The notes under the pieces were generated by a model. The model had not been told where the DNA came from, ran no database searches, and worked only from the letters and a program-made list of their open reading frames with translations. A program made the position numbers and the translations under genes. Positions 23,301 to 35,100 of a stretch of 64,000 nt of DNA are shown here, piece after piece. This stretch comes from Taenia hydatigena (lineage: Eukaryota; Platyhelminthes; Cestoda; Cyclophyllidea; Taeniidae). The DNA is taken from contig JADWOT020000008.1 in the NCBI GenBank assembly GCA_036345935.2, forward strand, positions 13,780,655 through 13,844,654. The letters run 5' to 3'. How positions within the stretch are numbered: the first letter of the stretch is position 1; every line of letters begins with the position of its first letter.

Positions 23301-24552
23301 CGAGCCTCTCATCTGTACCCAAGGGAGCTAGGTGATCAGAAACTCTTGTTCTGTTTGGAGTGTAGGCTGCTACAACGACATCTTGGAACCCAAGGGAACG
23401 GGTAGAGGAAACGCATTTGTTGGGACGCGGACATTATAGAGCACACAAATGGGTCAGTCGGTGCGGTGCTCAACTCCTATCACAAAGTCATTTCATCACG
23501 TCGTAACTTAGAGAGACTGGCAAGCCAGTACCATGGCTGGCAGTGTGCAAATGAAATGTTGCCAATTTGTAGGCATTCAGACTCAAACTCACAAATCTGG
23601 TAGCTGGTTCATTCAATTCCCATACTGAATTTGCATTTTAGAAAACAGAATATTCCTAGCGCTTTCTCGCCTACAAATCATTTAAAGTAATTTTTTACAT
23701 TTTTAAGGCATTTTATAAAACATTTGTATCATAGTTTTTAAGACACCTTTAAGATGATCCAGTGTGGCAAATGCACTCACCGCATGATCCGTGGCAGTAG
23801 AGAAGCGTCCTTGATATATTTTGTTAGGGATGTGCTTACTGAGGCTAGCAATCTAGTAAGTAGCGCCGTCACCTCAGCTCAAATGCCAGTTTATGCGCTG
23901 TTTTGCCTAGATAATGCGCTGTCAGTGTATCCAATTGGCAATAACAGTCTGATGAGGCATCAGCTCGAGCTCCTACAGACCGTATGAGGCATGGATGCTG
24001 GAATTCCTCCCTTTTGGAGTGGTGGCCGCACTGCCGCTGTAGTGGATCAGCAAGGGCGAAATATCTATTAATCGGAAAAGTTTAAGCGATGCATTCTTCC
24101 GCTTTCGTGAACAAGTTCCTTTTAAAGCTCTCCTTGCCACGATTTTAATCAGTCAGACCTTCGATAAAAGAATTTTACAGACTATCATCAAGGAAATGAA
24201 GGAGGTTTGTTAGTTTTCGAATTTTTCTCTAATGTGGCTGCATAAAGGACCAAACGTGATCTTTCGCAAAATATCCGGTACTCTAGACCGGAAGCCATTA
24301 TTTAAATCGGCAGGTAACATCAGTAATGAAGTAGTGAGCAAAGAGACTTTTGCTCCTAAAGGGGACTGCGAGGCTTATAGGGCAGTAAGGGAAGACGCTC
24401 TGCAGATTAGCTGCAGGACTGGCAATGCTTCAAAGCCTGCCAGCTGTTTGTTTGTCAGCGACAATCACGACCACGGTGGCTTCACCTCACAGTCTGCGTG
24501 GTCATCTCTGTGCGCATTAGCTGATCTTGGACGTCTTGTCAACGCCAGGTGA
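20396..24552 (+). pseudogene. Vigilin-like multi-KH gene remnants (tentative)
   Basis: Scattered plus-strand segments resemble KH repeats of vigilin, an RNA-binding protein with many tandem KH domains. They are: 20396-20433 (RNPSDKIIKLIS); 20500-20568 (MDVTSVLIPVEVNIQKHHYF, compare the KHHRHF type); about 22626-22690 (GSMLREITENE, compare GQVLREIAEE); 22995-23163 (TPEPITLAVEF); 23754-23987 (VRDVLTEASNLVSSAV); and 24232-24290 (HKGPNVIFRKISG). Several sit beside acceptor- or donor-like sites. Expected KH residues such as the GxxG loops are often missing, and I could not join the pieces in phase. I read this as a decayed gene. A real, very divergent gene or chance resemblance remains possible. 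Confidence 0.3.
21942..22160 (+). other. Unassigned open segment of coding appearance
   Basis: A plus-strand frame of about 73 codons contains TDELWPMKWDDELDGDKFER and a Leu-rich end, AIEQVDQLCLLLRK. Its amino-acid make-up looks protein-like. I recognise no family and no start or splice partner. It lies among the vigilin-like remnants. Confidence 0.2.
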
Positions 24553-27500
24553 AGTCTTCCTGTCTCGAAGGCACTGTGCTTAGTTAGAGAGGCTTGATAA
24601 GTCAGTTGTTGTAGTAGAAGACTATGCTGAAGTGCATTCTCTCGCCTTTTGAACTCAGAAATCCCAATTAAGCCTAAATGGCCTTGGTTAATTGGCGATT
24701 CTGCTATGGACAGGAAAGAGCAGTAAAGAACTTTATAAACTTGTAATCCCTTTATTTGCTCGAATCGAGTTATCAAATTATTTACTTTTTATAATAAAAG
24801 GTCCTTCCTCTTTTAGTTATTCGTGTTATCATTGCACGAAGTATGATATGCAAATGACGGACACAAATGTGCAGATGAGGCGTTTGTGACGCGACTTGCC
24901 CGATGAAGTACTAGGCCCACCAGTCTACCGTCAGTCAAAATGTCTACTTTTGTCCGTTGGAGTTCGGGTTGAACTAATGGAAGTGCCCACCCCAGCGACT
25001 GACCATTGATTAATCCCTTTTCCGAACTGGTGATTTATGGTGGGATATTAGACTTCGCATTCAAGAACGTAAATACCGCCAAACTAAAGAGCTTTAATTC
25101 CAAATTTCTCTCTGTTTTGCAAATCTTAGCTCATTTTTAGTTTTCCTCTGAGAAGAGGCCTATGATTTCTTAATATGTACTTCAGAACATCAGTAAAGCG
25201 TATTTCACCATACCATTAAGCCTGTTCTATCATAGAAACCGATCACAATAATTTCAACATCATGCCGTCAAAAATTTCACCAAAACACACAAATTCAAAC
25301 GATATACTTCAATGTGTGCTCAGATCTGCTTGAAAACACCTTTTGGGTGACAAGTGGGGAGAGGGATGCAATCAAGTAGCTGAGAAGGCGCCATCGAGAT
25401 GTTGAAGGAAAAGCGAAGCTCCGATTCCTTTGTAAAACTTGGCTCATTTGTGAGGTCCCGCATTATTCTCTAGGATCTCTCATTATGTGGCAAGAAATAA
25501 AGTTCCTTAGTCGGTGCTTTTTAAGCACAAACTTATTTCTGGCATAGAATCAAGCCTTACAATTGAACAAGCCGTTCCTTAACGGAAGAAGCCAAGACTT
25601 ATATGTGAAGGTGAAGATATTCCTGGTTCCCCCGGAACCGAAACCACAAGGAAAAAGCGAAAAGTGTCTAGCCGAAATGGGGTTGGGATGATGGGTGAGA
25701 AAGAAGCAACACAGGGTTAACTTTTTCGAGCTGAGGCATTTTCGCCTTATTTTACCTTTAAGCAATATTTTCTGTCAATAAACAAAAGTTATGGTTAGTG
25801 AGTAGCTGCTCATGCTCTTGATAGAAGTGTTAAAAGAAAATGAATCCAATTAACTTGCAATAAATTCAAGGCGTTAAAACGCTTCGAGAAATGCTCATTT
25901 CTAAGGTTTTATTTGGGATGTCATCGATAATGAGGTAGACTTTCATGAATACATACTTTGTTCACTAGAATTAGCTGTCATACTATTATTACATGGTGCT
26001 ATGCGCGCAAACTTGGATTTTGCCGATGGGAAGAGGCTTCGACGTCTTTTTGCCGACGCGGATGGGTAAGTAACGAGCTGCGTTATGGACGTACGCAGCA
26101 GTTAGCTAACATGGTGGAGACTGTTGAGGACACGAGGTGAATTTTATTCTAGCTTTTAGTTGGCCTTAAACACTGGCCGACTTCGAAGGACGTCTATCTG
26201 TGGTATTACCTAATCCGGAGAAATTGAACAATGTCACAATTTTCTAGAATACCCGGGAATCGACCAAGACAACGTGACTGTTGTTGGGATTGCCTTCAGC
26301 TCCAGAAGGCGTTCTTGCTGCATGCTTAATCTCAAAAAAGTTAAACGGCGTAAGAAGGTGAAAGCAGCTTTGTTGCAGAATGAGGAGGCCACTACCAGCA
26401 TAGTGGGGATCAATCGTGGCAAATCACAACAAAAGACCAGAAAAGCATTCTAAGGTAACAGAATTGAAGATTGGTACATGTTTGGTTGCTGTTGTCCCTA
26501 ATTTGAACTATAAAAATGACAGATGGCTTTGTTCTTGTGTAATGCTTTCCTCGTTGAGATGACCAATGATCTGATTCTTTTCCAATGAGACTCAAGTTTC
26601 CTGGGAGCCAAGATATTCCACCTCGAAACGAACAAAGTGACCCTAGCAACCTTAAGGGACTATAATCAGGCAGATGCTTGCAAACATTCCAACACTGCAT
26701 ATAGTTTTTACAATGACCCTAAAAGCAGAAAAGATTGATCTAACTATTTATGCTTTGGGCTGGTCACTTGCACGGACCTTTGAGTCGCCGTAGTTTGTAC
26801 TTTGCTAGGTAACCGTAGCAGTAGCATCTCAACTTTTCCGTACCTTAGTAATGGATATTCTTCCGCAGCACTTCGACTTGTTACGACTTCAAGGAAGACT
26901 CAGAGCACTAAACTACAAACACTGGGTTAATCCTATTCTAACAGGACAAGCTGGTTGTGAAGTCTGTCTTTAAATAAGATTTCATTACTGAGAGAAACAG
27001 GACCGAGCCTCGATTGATTTCGTTTCCAAATTGTGATCGTCAAATGATTATATCTAGAACTGGCACCAAAGAAGGGGCGAGAGGGAGGCCGAGGTGGTGT
27101 TTTCCTTCTTTCCTTCCGGTCTAAGATGCAGTATGAACCCTTGTCACTGATAGGCTGTGTGATAGGAGGCGTGAGCTTTTGCGCTGTTTTTGATACACTA
27201 AGAACTGACCTGATAAGTTCTTCCTGCTTCCTGAGAAGGATGAGGCAGCCTGGCACATAAACGAGTTACTCCGCGTCAAATGAGCATTTTATGGAGTGAA
27301 ATCGAGAAAGTACTGGGAATCACTATGAAACGGGCCATATTGATGGTCTTCTGCGTATTCAGTCCCTGTAGTGCGAAAGTGTCATCATTCCAATCCAAGT
27401 TCAAAGTCCCTATGTACCGCAAACAATTAGTGCAGAAAAATGCATGGGTCATCATCACTGATTTGCTGCATTTGCCGCATCACCGCTCTTTTTGATGCTG

Positions 27501-30500
27501 CTGTTACTGCTCTGTGCGATTGGCTTGGTCAAACATGAAGCAATTTCAATATCCTTAGAGAAATACGATAAATGTGATAAAGGCGATTCCTTACTACTTG
27601 ACCTCTTTTTTGACCTATGACAGCAAGGTGAAGTCACTGATGTGGAACATGAGATTACAGGTTTCAGTAAAAGAATGAAGGGCAGGTAGGAATGAGTGTC
27701 TATGATCGAATAAGACCGAGGACGATGGACAGACCTCAGACCCGTGATAGAGTATATCCGAATGGATGAAATTTCCCGAGGATCTGTTCATTGCGGTGGT
27801 CAAGGTAACCTTTGGGCAACTTCGTGGATCAAGCGGCCGATCCTCTTTTTTAAATGGAGTCATCACTAAGTGACTGCCATGGTTAAGCATGAGAAATAAG
27901 TAGAAGGATCAGTCGCTTTTCTCGACTTCTTCATCCATGTGATGGACATTTGCGTGGCACCAGAAAATGCAACAGCCATATCAACTTCAAATGATTTAAA
28001 ATCTGCAAAGCGGTAAGAAACTTCATCGCTCTAGATAAGCGAGTGGACAAAAGATGTATCAAACTTGAAGCTGTTTACCCTCTCGTTGCGGGAGGGGCGC
28101 ACAAGAGAACGTGAATGTCGAATCCGCCTTAAAGGGAATCAGAACACGCCACAAGTGAAGGAGCCACTTAATAGCCGGTTGGCGCCTTGGTACCAAGAGA
28201 TTAAATCCAATCCGCTAGGACTACCTATATAACTCACTTTCCTCGAAGAACTGATGGAAGGCCACACTTCACTTTCAGTTCAAATTTACCCTATAACCTT
28301 TGACCTGATCTACTATTACCTCCCATCTCTCACCTACTGCCATCCTAACTGATAAATTCTAGGGGCTTGACAACAGCGTGAAGCACTAGTTTCCGTAGCG
28401 GCTCGAGAAACAGAAAAGATGATGTAATGCACTTGGCTAGAAACGCTCAAAATGTATCCTTCCTGGCTTGTGTGGATACCTTATCTATGTACTCTATTTC
28501 ATTTAGGAAACTTTCGTACTGCACGTCCCTTAGGGCCACTGTGCATTCATTTTCCCTGAACTTGCAGTGGAAATAATATTTTATGGTACCTACTGACATC
28601 TTGTCGAGGCAAGAAGGCAAATAAAATGAATGGGGAATCTGAATGAAGGTTTGCAGTGGTATTGAAAATGAATTTGGGTTTTCAGCCTTTGATGGTTAAT
28701 TGTGATTGCTGAGGTAACGAAAAGTGGACATCAATTTTGATCAATTCAGGCTGTTTATCATTGACGCTGAAAGCTGTCCTTTTAGGGTGGATGGTTGGAA
28801 CTGGGTGAAAGAAAGCGCCACTAAATTATTTTATTCTAGTTTCTTAATTGACGGACATTTATCTCCCAATGGTGTGATCTGAGAGTTGTTACTGCCCTTC
28901 ATCTTCCACTTTGAAAAGTTTACTTTTCTTTTCAGGGCTGTTGAAATGCGTAGCAATGAAAATTTGCCGAGATGTAAGTGAATCAAACATTCTTGATTTA
29001 AAGGTATTAATAGTGTGGCTTATAGACACGCGATTTACTTGTCACCATTCACTTGCGTTCATTGTCTCGATCATCACAGTGGAGTCGCTACGTCCTTGCA
29101 GTTCCATCACCTTCCGGCCCTTCCGGGCTGCTGTGTATTAACACTTTATAGCCAAACATGAGCTGACTCCTTGACTCTTTAGCTCTGCCATCGAAATGAC
29201 AGTATGCTTAGATTCCTTTTAAGATTACAGTAGCTGTTACTTTGTAATGCCAAGCATGTAAAAGCTGTTGACAGAGGGGTGGGTTGTTGATAGCAATAGA
29301 GTGAGTAGACACGCTCCAAATGGAATCTTGATTTGAAATTGCTGAGGTGGTAGCCTCTACCGTCGTTGATGCAGCCTGTCCATTTATTCATTGCCACTTC
29401 GTTGGTTGGGTTGCTCCTCTATTTAGTATAGTTTCATTTATTAATCCCGGTTCATTCAGTCATTCATTCGAATGTCTTTACTTTCCGTCGCCTTCGAGTT
29501 TTATTCCTTAAAAGTCCTTTCAAACCATCATGAGAGGATAAAACTTGGACACTGTCTACTATAATTCCATTGACAGGATCTAAAAAATGATTTGGTTAAA
29601 GTAAGATCTGCCTTCAGCCATCCATCTTGTGAGAGTCTTACACTGGTTGTACTACCCATCTCAAGCACTCGATTGGCTTGAACTTGGAAGGCGATGCCAA
29701 TCAAGCAGTTCAAGCATATTCTAAATGATTTCTGGATTTGACGCAATCGAAGTATTACGGCTTCACTGTAATATGGTGCCGGCGAAGGTTAGTTCCATTG
29801 ATGGGAATACTTCAGGAAGGGGCACAAATTTGGCAGTTGATATCATTATAAGCATGATTAGGTGGTACTCTTGAATTCAGCCTTCACGAAAGTTGCGCAG
29901 AGACTCGAATCTTCCCGCATCTATGCTGCTGGTCCGCGGGCTCTCCTGGAATCCAAAACTGTTGAAAGAAAAATTGTGAAAATGCGTGCAAATTGCATTG
30001 TATTTCCAATCCTGGGTAAGCATTTGCACTGCAAACTGTTGATGCAACTTCCTATTTATTGTTCATGGTAACACATCCATCCCGGCTCTGTTGATTATGC
30101 ATGGTTTCATGTTGGATGTGTCAATATGATCACTCTTCCATATCCTATGTTAACCGACTGCATAATTAGCATTCTACCATTTGGATACGCCAATTGAGCC
30201 TATTTTATCAAACACTGCAAAGGCAATTTGTTAAAATTCGTGTGAAGAAGTGATAATCGGAATTGAAAAAACTTTTAAAGTCGCGTAAGAGAGTTGTTCG
30301 AATCATCTACACCTGATCTGGCCGCCTACTACTTTCCATTGTTGGTTTCTCAACAGTAGCCCAGTAGCCAAAAAATGGATTGACATCCCGTCTCATCAAT
30401 CAAAGATCACTCAATCCCATTCAACCGCCGCATCATCCCTGATGCTCATTTGAGAAACTCGATTATCTCCACCCGAATTTCACTTCACTGAACTCAAAAG

Positions 30501-31509
30501 CATCGCAAGCGTTGAACGTTGGATAATTTGACTTTTTGGGTAGCTGTAAACCCCAAAAGGGTTGATACCCACATTGCACTAGCCAAATCACCCACTCCAT
30601 TTGATCTTAAGCTTTGATAAGGTTCTTATATTAAGCAACTAAATATGGCTTTATCCACAAAATGCATCCAAAAAATTAATACTCTTTTTTCACTCAGGTC
30701 GCTGGTAAACAGCGACATAGATTGGCACCTGATTCGAATTTCCTGAAAGAATACTAGTCGATGAATATTCCTGTAAATATCTATATCACCAAAACCTTAG
30801 CCATTTAGGAGGCGTGAAACCAGTCGCCTCTCCCCATTCAAAGCATTCGTCCTTGTTGGCATCTGGTGATGGGTGTCAATAAGCAGGATAGGAGACGTTT
30901 AAAGAAAAAGAATTTGTAGACGATTCTTCTCACCCGTTGTCGCAATTGCTGCAGCCGATGAGTAACCTCATTCCGTTTGTTGCCACCAGCACTGCAAAAC
31001 TGAGCTGACTGTCCAAATGCACTTGCATGTGCAAAAAGCAGCTACTCTACCTCGCCTATATCAGATCTTGCGTCCGGCCACTCATTTATCTTTTCGAGAT
31101 CAGTCCATCTCCCCTTTATCGTCCACATCTTATTAAGTCCTAATTATTAATCAACTAACAACATCCAATCTGTTGTGACCTTCCCTTACTTTACTTTTCA
31201 TGCAATTGTTAAAATGCCCAAAAATTGGTCCAAGGACCAGATGCACTTGAGTCCACTTATCAGTAGGTTGCCACCGTTTCCCATCAAAAAACTCGCACTA
31301 CAAAATGAATCAGTTCACATCTATTTCCACCATCACCTCACCATGAATTGTGCGTTTAGAAGAGGAAAAAGAAGTAGAAGGAAGCAATTATGATAGCGGA
31401 TGGAAAGCGATCAAGGTAGACAGGCAGAAAGTTGACAACACGAAATAAAATCTAACCTTGTGGATGAGAGAACTGGGGATGGAGAAAGAGACCAAAGAAA
31501 GATAACACT
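24553..31509. other. 7-kb stretch without recognised gene
   Basis: AT-rich sequence with only short frames and no domain that I recognise on either strand. No tRNA-like or array structure was noticed. It forms the right part of the 13.2-kb spacer between the two arrestin 3' ends. Confidence 0.4.
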
Positions 31510-32172
31510 AAACAATGACACTGTCACTACTTCCTCCATCGACATCAGTAGTAGGGATACAGGCAGGTAGGTAAGTAGGTAGGTAGAAAGGTAGGTTGTG
31601 TAAGGGTGGCGGGGAGAAGGAGGAGGAGGAGGAGGAGGAGGAGAGTTTGGCATTATGTACACAGGAGAGAAAGCTATGCAAAACACAGCACCCTTGGTGT
31701 CGTTGTGATCTCCTTGAGGTAGTGCAGTGCGAAGGACTAGGAGTAAGAGCCGGAGTGTGCGATTCACGGAGCAGTCCATTGACCTTGTAGTTGACTTTGC
31801 TGCTGTTGCTGTTGCATCAGACGAAGACGTGCAAAGTCCTCGAAAATCAAGTCATCCGCGTCCACCTGCTGACACTTATTTGTCGACGGTGCGCCCTGGA
31901 TGGAGGACATGGCCGGGGAGGAGGGAGGTGGATGATGACCCTGTAGACACACCTCGTTTGAGTGCCTTCGAGGGTGGAAATACTTAACTGCTCAGACGCC
32001 TTTTCTACCCAGACCACCACAAAATGAGCAAAACAAAAGTAAAACGACGGGTTGATGGGAGTTGGGCGAGTGGAGGCGAGTCTGTTTGACGTGCAACCTG
32101 CACTTCCACTGGTTAAAGCCAAATATGACTTACTAGCGTCGGATGCAGTCTGATAGTAATTTGTATTGCTTT
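31510..32172 (-). repeat. Arrestin 3' end, parental arm of the second inverted repeat
   Basis: Pairs with 17632-18295 in reverse complement. This arm joins the rest of the arrestin gene on the right, so it is the original. It includes a GGA/TCC microsatellite (about 31619-31643) that is interrupted in the other copy. Confidence 0.9.
31619..31643. repeat. GGA microsatellite in the arrestin 3' flank
   Basis: About eight GGA units in tandem. The duplicated copy (about 18155-18185) has a shorter TCC run broken by TTCCCCCC, as expected for microsatellite drift after duplication. A second simple repeat of AGGT type adjoins at 31564-31597. Confidence 0.8.
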
Positions 32173-35100
32173 CGATTCTTACATGAATAGATGTCGGTTA
32201 AACTAAACTGGTGAATGCGATTTGAGCTTGTCTGCAACACTACGAGGGTTTAACTTCAATCCAAATCTGCGGAATCTTTTTATCAGTTTCTTTGTGCGGT
32301 ATTTTAAGTGGGTGCGGTGGCAAAATGCATAATCAGGAAATTATTTGAGGAATTCAATTCCAGAGACGACTAATCACCTAGACGAAGTCACCACTCTGGA
32401 ACACAAAGTAAAATAAGTGGAAGTTGGTGTGTGCTTAACGCAAGGGGATTAATAAAACTATTTATTTCCACCTACACCAACCATTCAGAAAGAGCGGGTC
32501 GTAGTGGAAGCTACGCTGCCAACCAAATGGGTTCTGCATACCATGCAATAATAGGCTACAGGCAATAGCACTGAAAAACCATCAATTTGTTCTTATGCGC
32601 AGCATGAAAGGGGCTGCGCATTTATGACTACTGATTGATCGACCGATTGACTGACTGGCATGTGACGAGAAATGGCTGCTGCACTTTCATGTACTCAAGT
32701 TAGTCCAACAAACAAAACATTCGTTACTTCCAAACGATCCACCACCTCACTACCATGCCAGGCAACTCACACATGCTGCTTGTAAGGCACAACCCTTCAT
32801 CCTCAGAAGACTTCCCTTGCTCTGTAGGCATCGTGGATCATACACGCAAGAGGACCTCTTCTGTCCTGATAAACGGCCAACTGGTTACAATTCATTTCTG
32901 CATTTACCCACACATTTTTCTCCGAAGATGTTTCGCCTTATTCAAGGTGACCGTCACCCTGAACGCGAAAATGGAATTAAAATTAGATAATTACGTGATC
33001 ACACACGAAACAGAATAGGCAGAATGGAAATAAAAGTGGGATGGAGATAGAGGTTGATAGACCAACATCATCTGTCCCCAAGGACAAAAAGTTGAGAAAA
33101 GGTGGTATAAGAAGCAGGCCCATGTCAGACCGGAAAAGGACTAGACCGTGCCATTATAATGGCAGATATTTCAAGAAGCCCTCCACCATATTTTTATGTG
33201 TGTTCCCAAACGAACGAAAAAACCAGATTTTGTCGCCTTATTCACACCAATAAATGGGCTATTCTTTGAGGCGTGCGTCCCTTAAAGGATGATCAAAACA
33301 TTGAAAACGCCATCAACAACCGATACTCTTTCTGGGTCATTTCTATCTCACCGAAACCTGAAATTGATGCAGAAGTCTCACTGTCATGATGAAGAGGTCT
33401 TGTGACGGTTAAAGCAATAAAAATGGAATATAATGTATCAAAAGGACGTGAAAAGGCGGAATTCAAGCGGGAGAATGAGTTAAATGATGTGTGCATAACT
33501 ACGTTATCCTATTTGATCTCATAGGAAGCGGGCCCCACGTCGTCACCCACTTTCTGGGTAAGGGTTCCTTGTAACGCCTTGAGGGATGAAGCTGACGCTA
33601 AGGAATGAGTACGTAACAAATAATGCCAATTGTAGTCTAATCTTTCCTTGCGAAATGGAATTTTCGTAGGCTTGAAAATTTGCTTATTTTCGTTGCCCAC
33701 TGTTAGCGGTGAGATGATAGTGTCGAAATGGATAAGACAGAGTAAGTGTAAGGATTTTGAAGGGTCCAATCCGCGTCCCCACTTATCATTTGCATTCTTT
33801 GGATCATTATTTTCTTCCTACAATCCAAATGAAAAAAAATGCGCATCGTTCACAGAGTTGCCCCAAAATGTCACGTAGATTCAACCAGGATTGCCATTGA
33901 CTCTTGGCACGAAGGGCTCAGTCAACGAATAAGTTGTGCTCTCCAAATCGTTTTTACGGCAAACTATCAATTTAGCTTGTCTGCAATTGCTTCCATTGAT
34001 ACTCCTCCGCTTTCGTGAATTAGTCCTGCAATTCTCCTTAACAAACACGGGAGAGGATGCTTTGTCTTCGTATTGAGTATATATCCATAAAAAGATGAGT
34101 TCTTCCTCTCGTGCTCATCTATCTACAAGATATTTAGCAAAAGATAGAATTCAGCTCATCTTTGTCACGATTTGACCATAAGCTTCACCCTTGTCTTTAC
34201 TTCGAGGTGACGACTCGCACCAACTTATGAGGATGGCCAGCTTGTTAGATGGAAGCAGTCGAATAACGTGCTCAGACACGGCCAACCACTACTCCTCTCC
34301 CACCGCCTTCCTGCCTCCAACAAAGGGATAGAGTAAAACAGTTTAAAAACGCTCTAAGGAGAAAAACAATTATCCTGTGTGCTGCTAAACCTCACCAAAA
34401 ACTGGATCCATCAGTCTGAAAATACCGATTCCCTCATTCGCCATGCAGAGGTTTGTACTGGGAAAGTCGGAGATAGCATCTACCGAAACTTGCACAAACA
34501 CAATCAACCTGGTCATCCAAGCGTCGTAACGTTTGCTCTCTCAGTGGATCGCCTAAACTTGCGTTGGTTCACCTTCCAAACATTATTTTAGCAAAACGGA
34601 TGTTACCCTTTGATGATCGCCGAGTCCACTCAAATGCCGGTAAATCACCTCAGATGGCCTTAACATTATGGTGATGAGGTAAAACCAGATGTAATTGAAG
34701 CAAACGCAGAATTTCTTTTAAAGCAATAATTTTCCCACTTTTGACTTAGGCAGAAATACCTACCTCGTACGTCTGGGGAGGGAAGCCGTGAATAAATATT
34801 TTTACTTTAGGCTGGTTTGATAATTCCTTTATCGAACAATGGAGACGCGGGTTATTGTAGTGGCGTCTACTTACTTAATCACTTGTCAGCCAGGAACTTA
34901 TGCCACAGTTCAGCTTGGAGATAAAAAGCATGTCTGCTACCTGAGTCAAATTAATGTTAAAAATGAAATTACGTCCAGATGAGGAATATCCTGTATCCAT
35001 TTTTAATATTTTGAACTCAACCAATCAGTCGTCATAAACACAAAAATACGCGTCAAGTATGTGTGACGTCTGGGCTTCAATATAGAGACATGAGGAAATA

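Noticed and set aside
31847..32122. 91-codon minus-strand frame also present at 17682-17957
   Set aside because: It runs through the arrestin intron and into its last exon in the wrong frame; the frame with the AP-2 motif is the real one.
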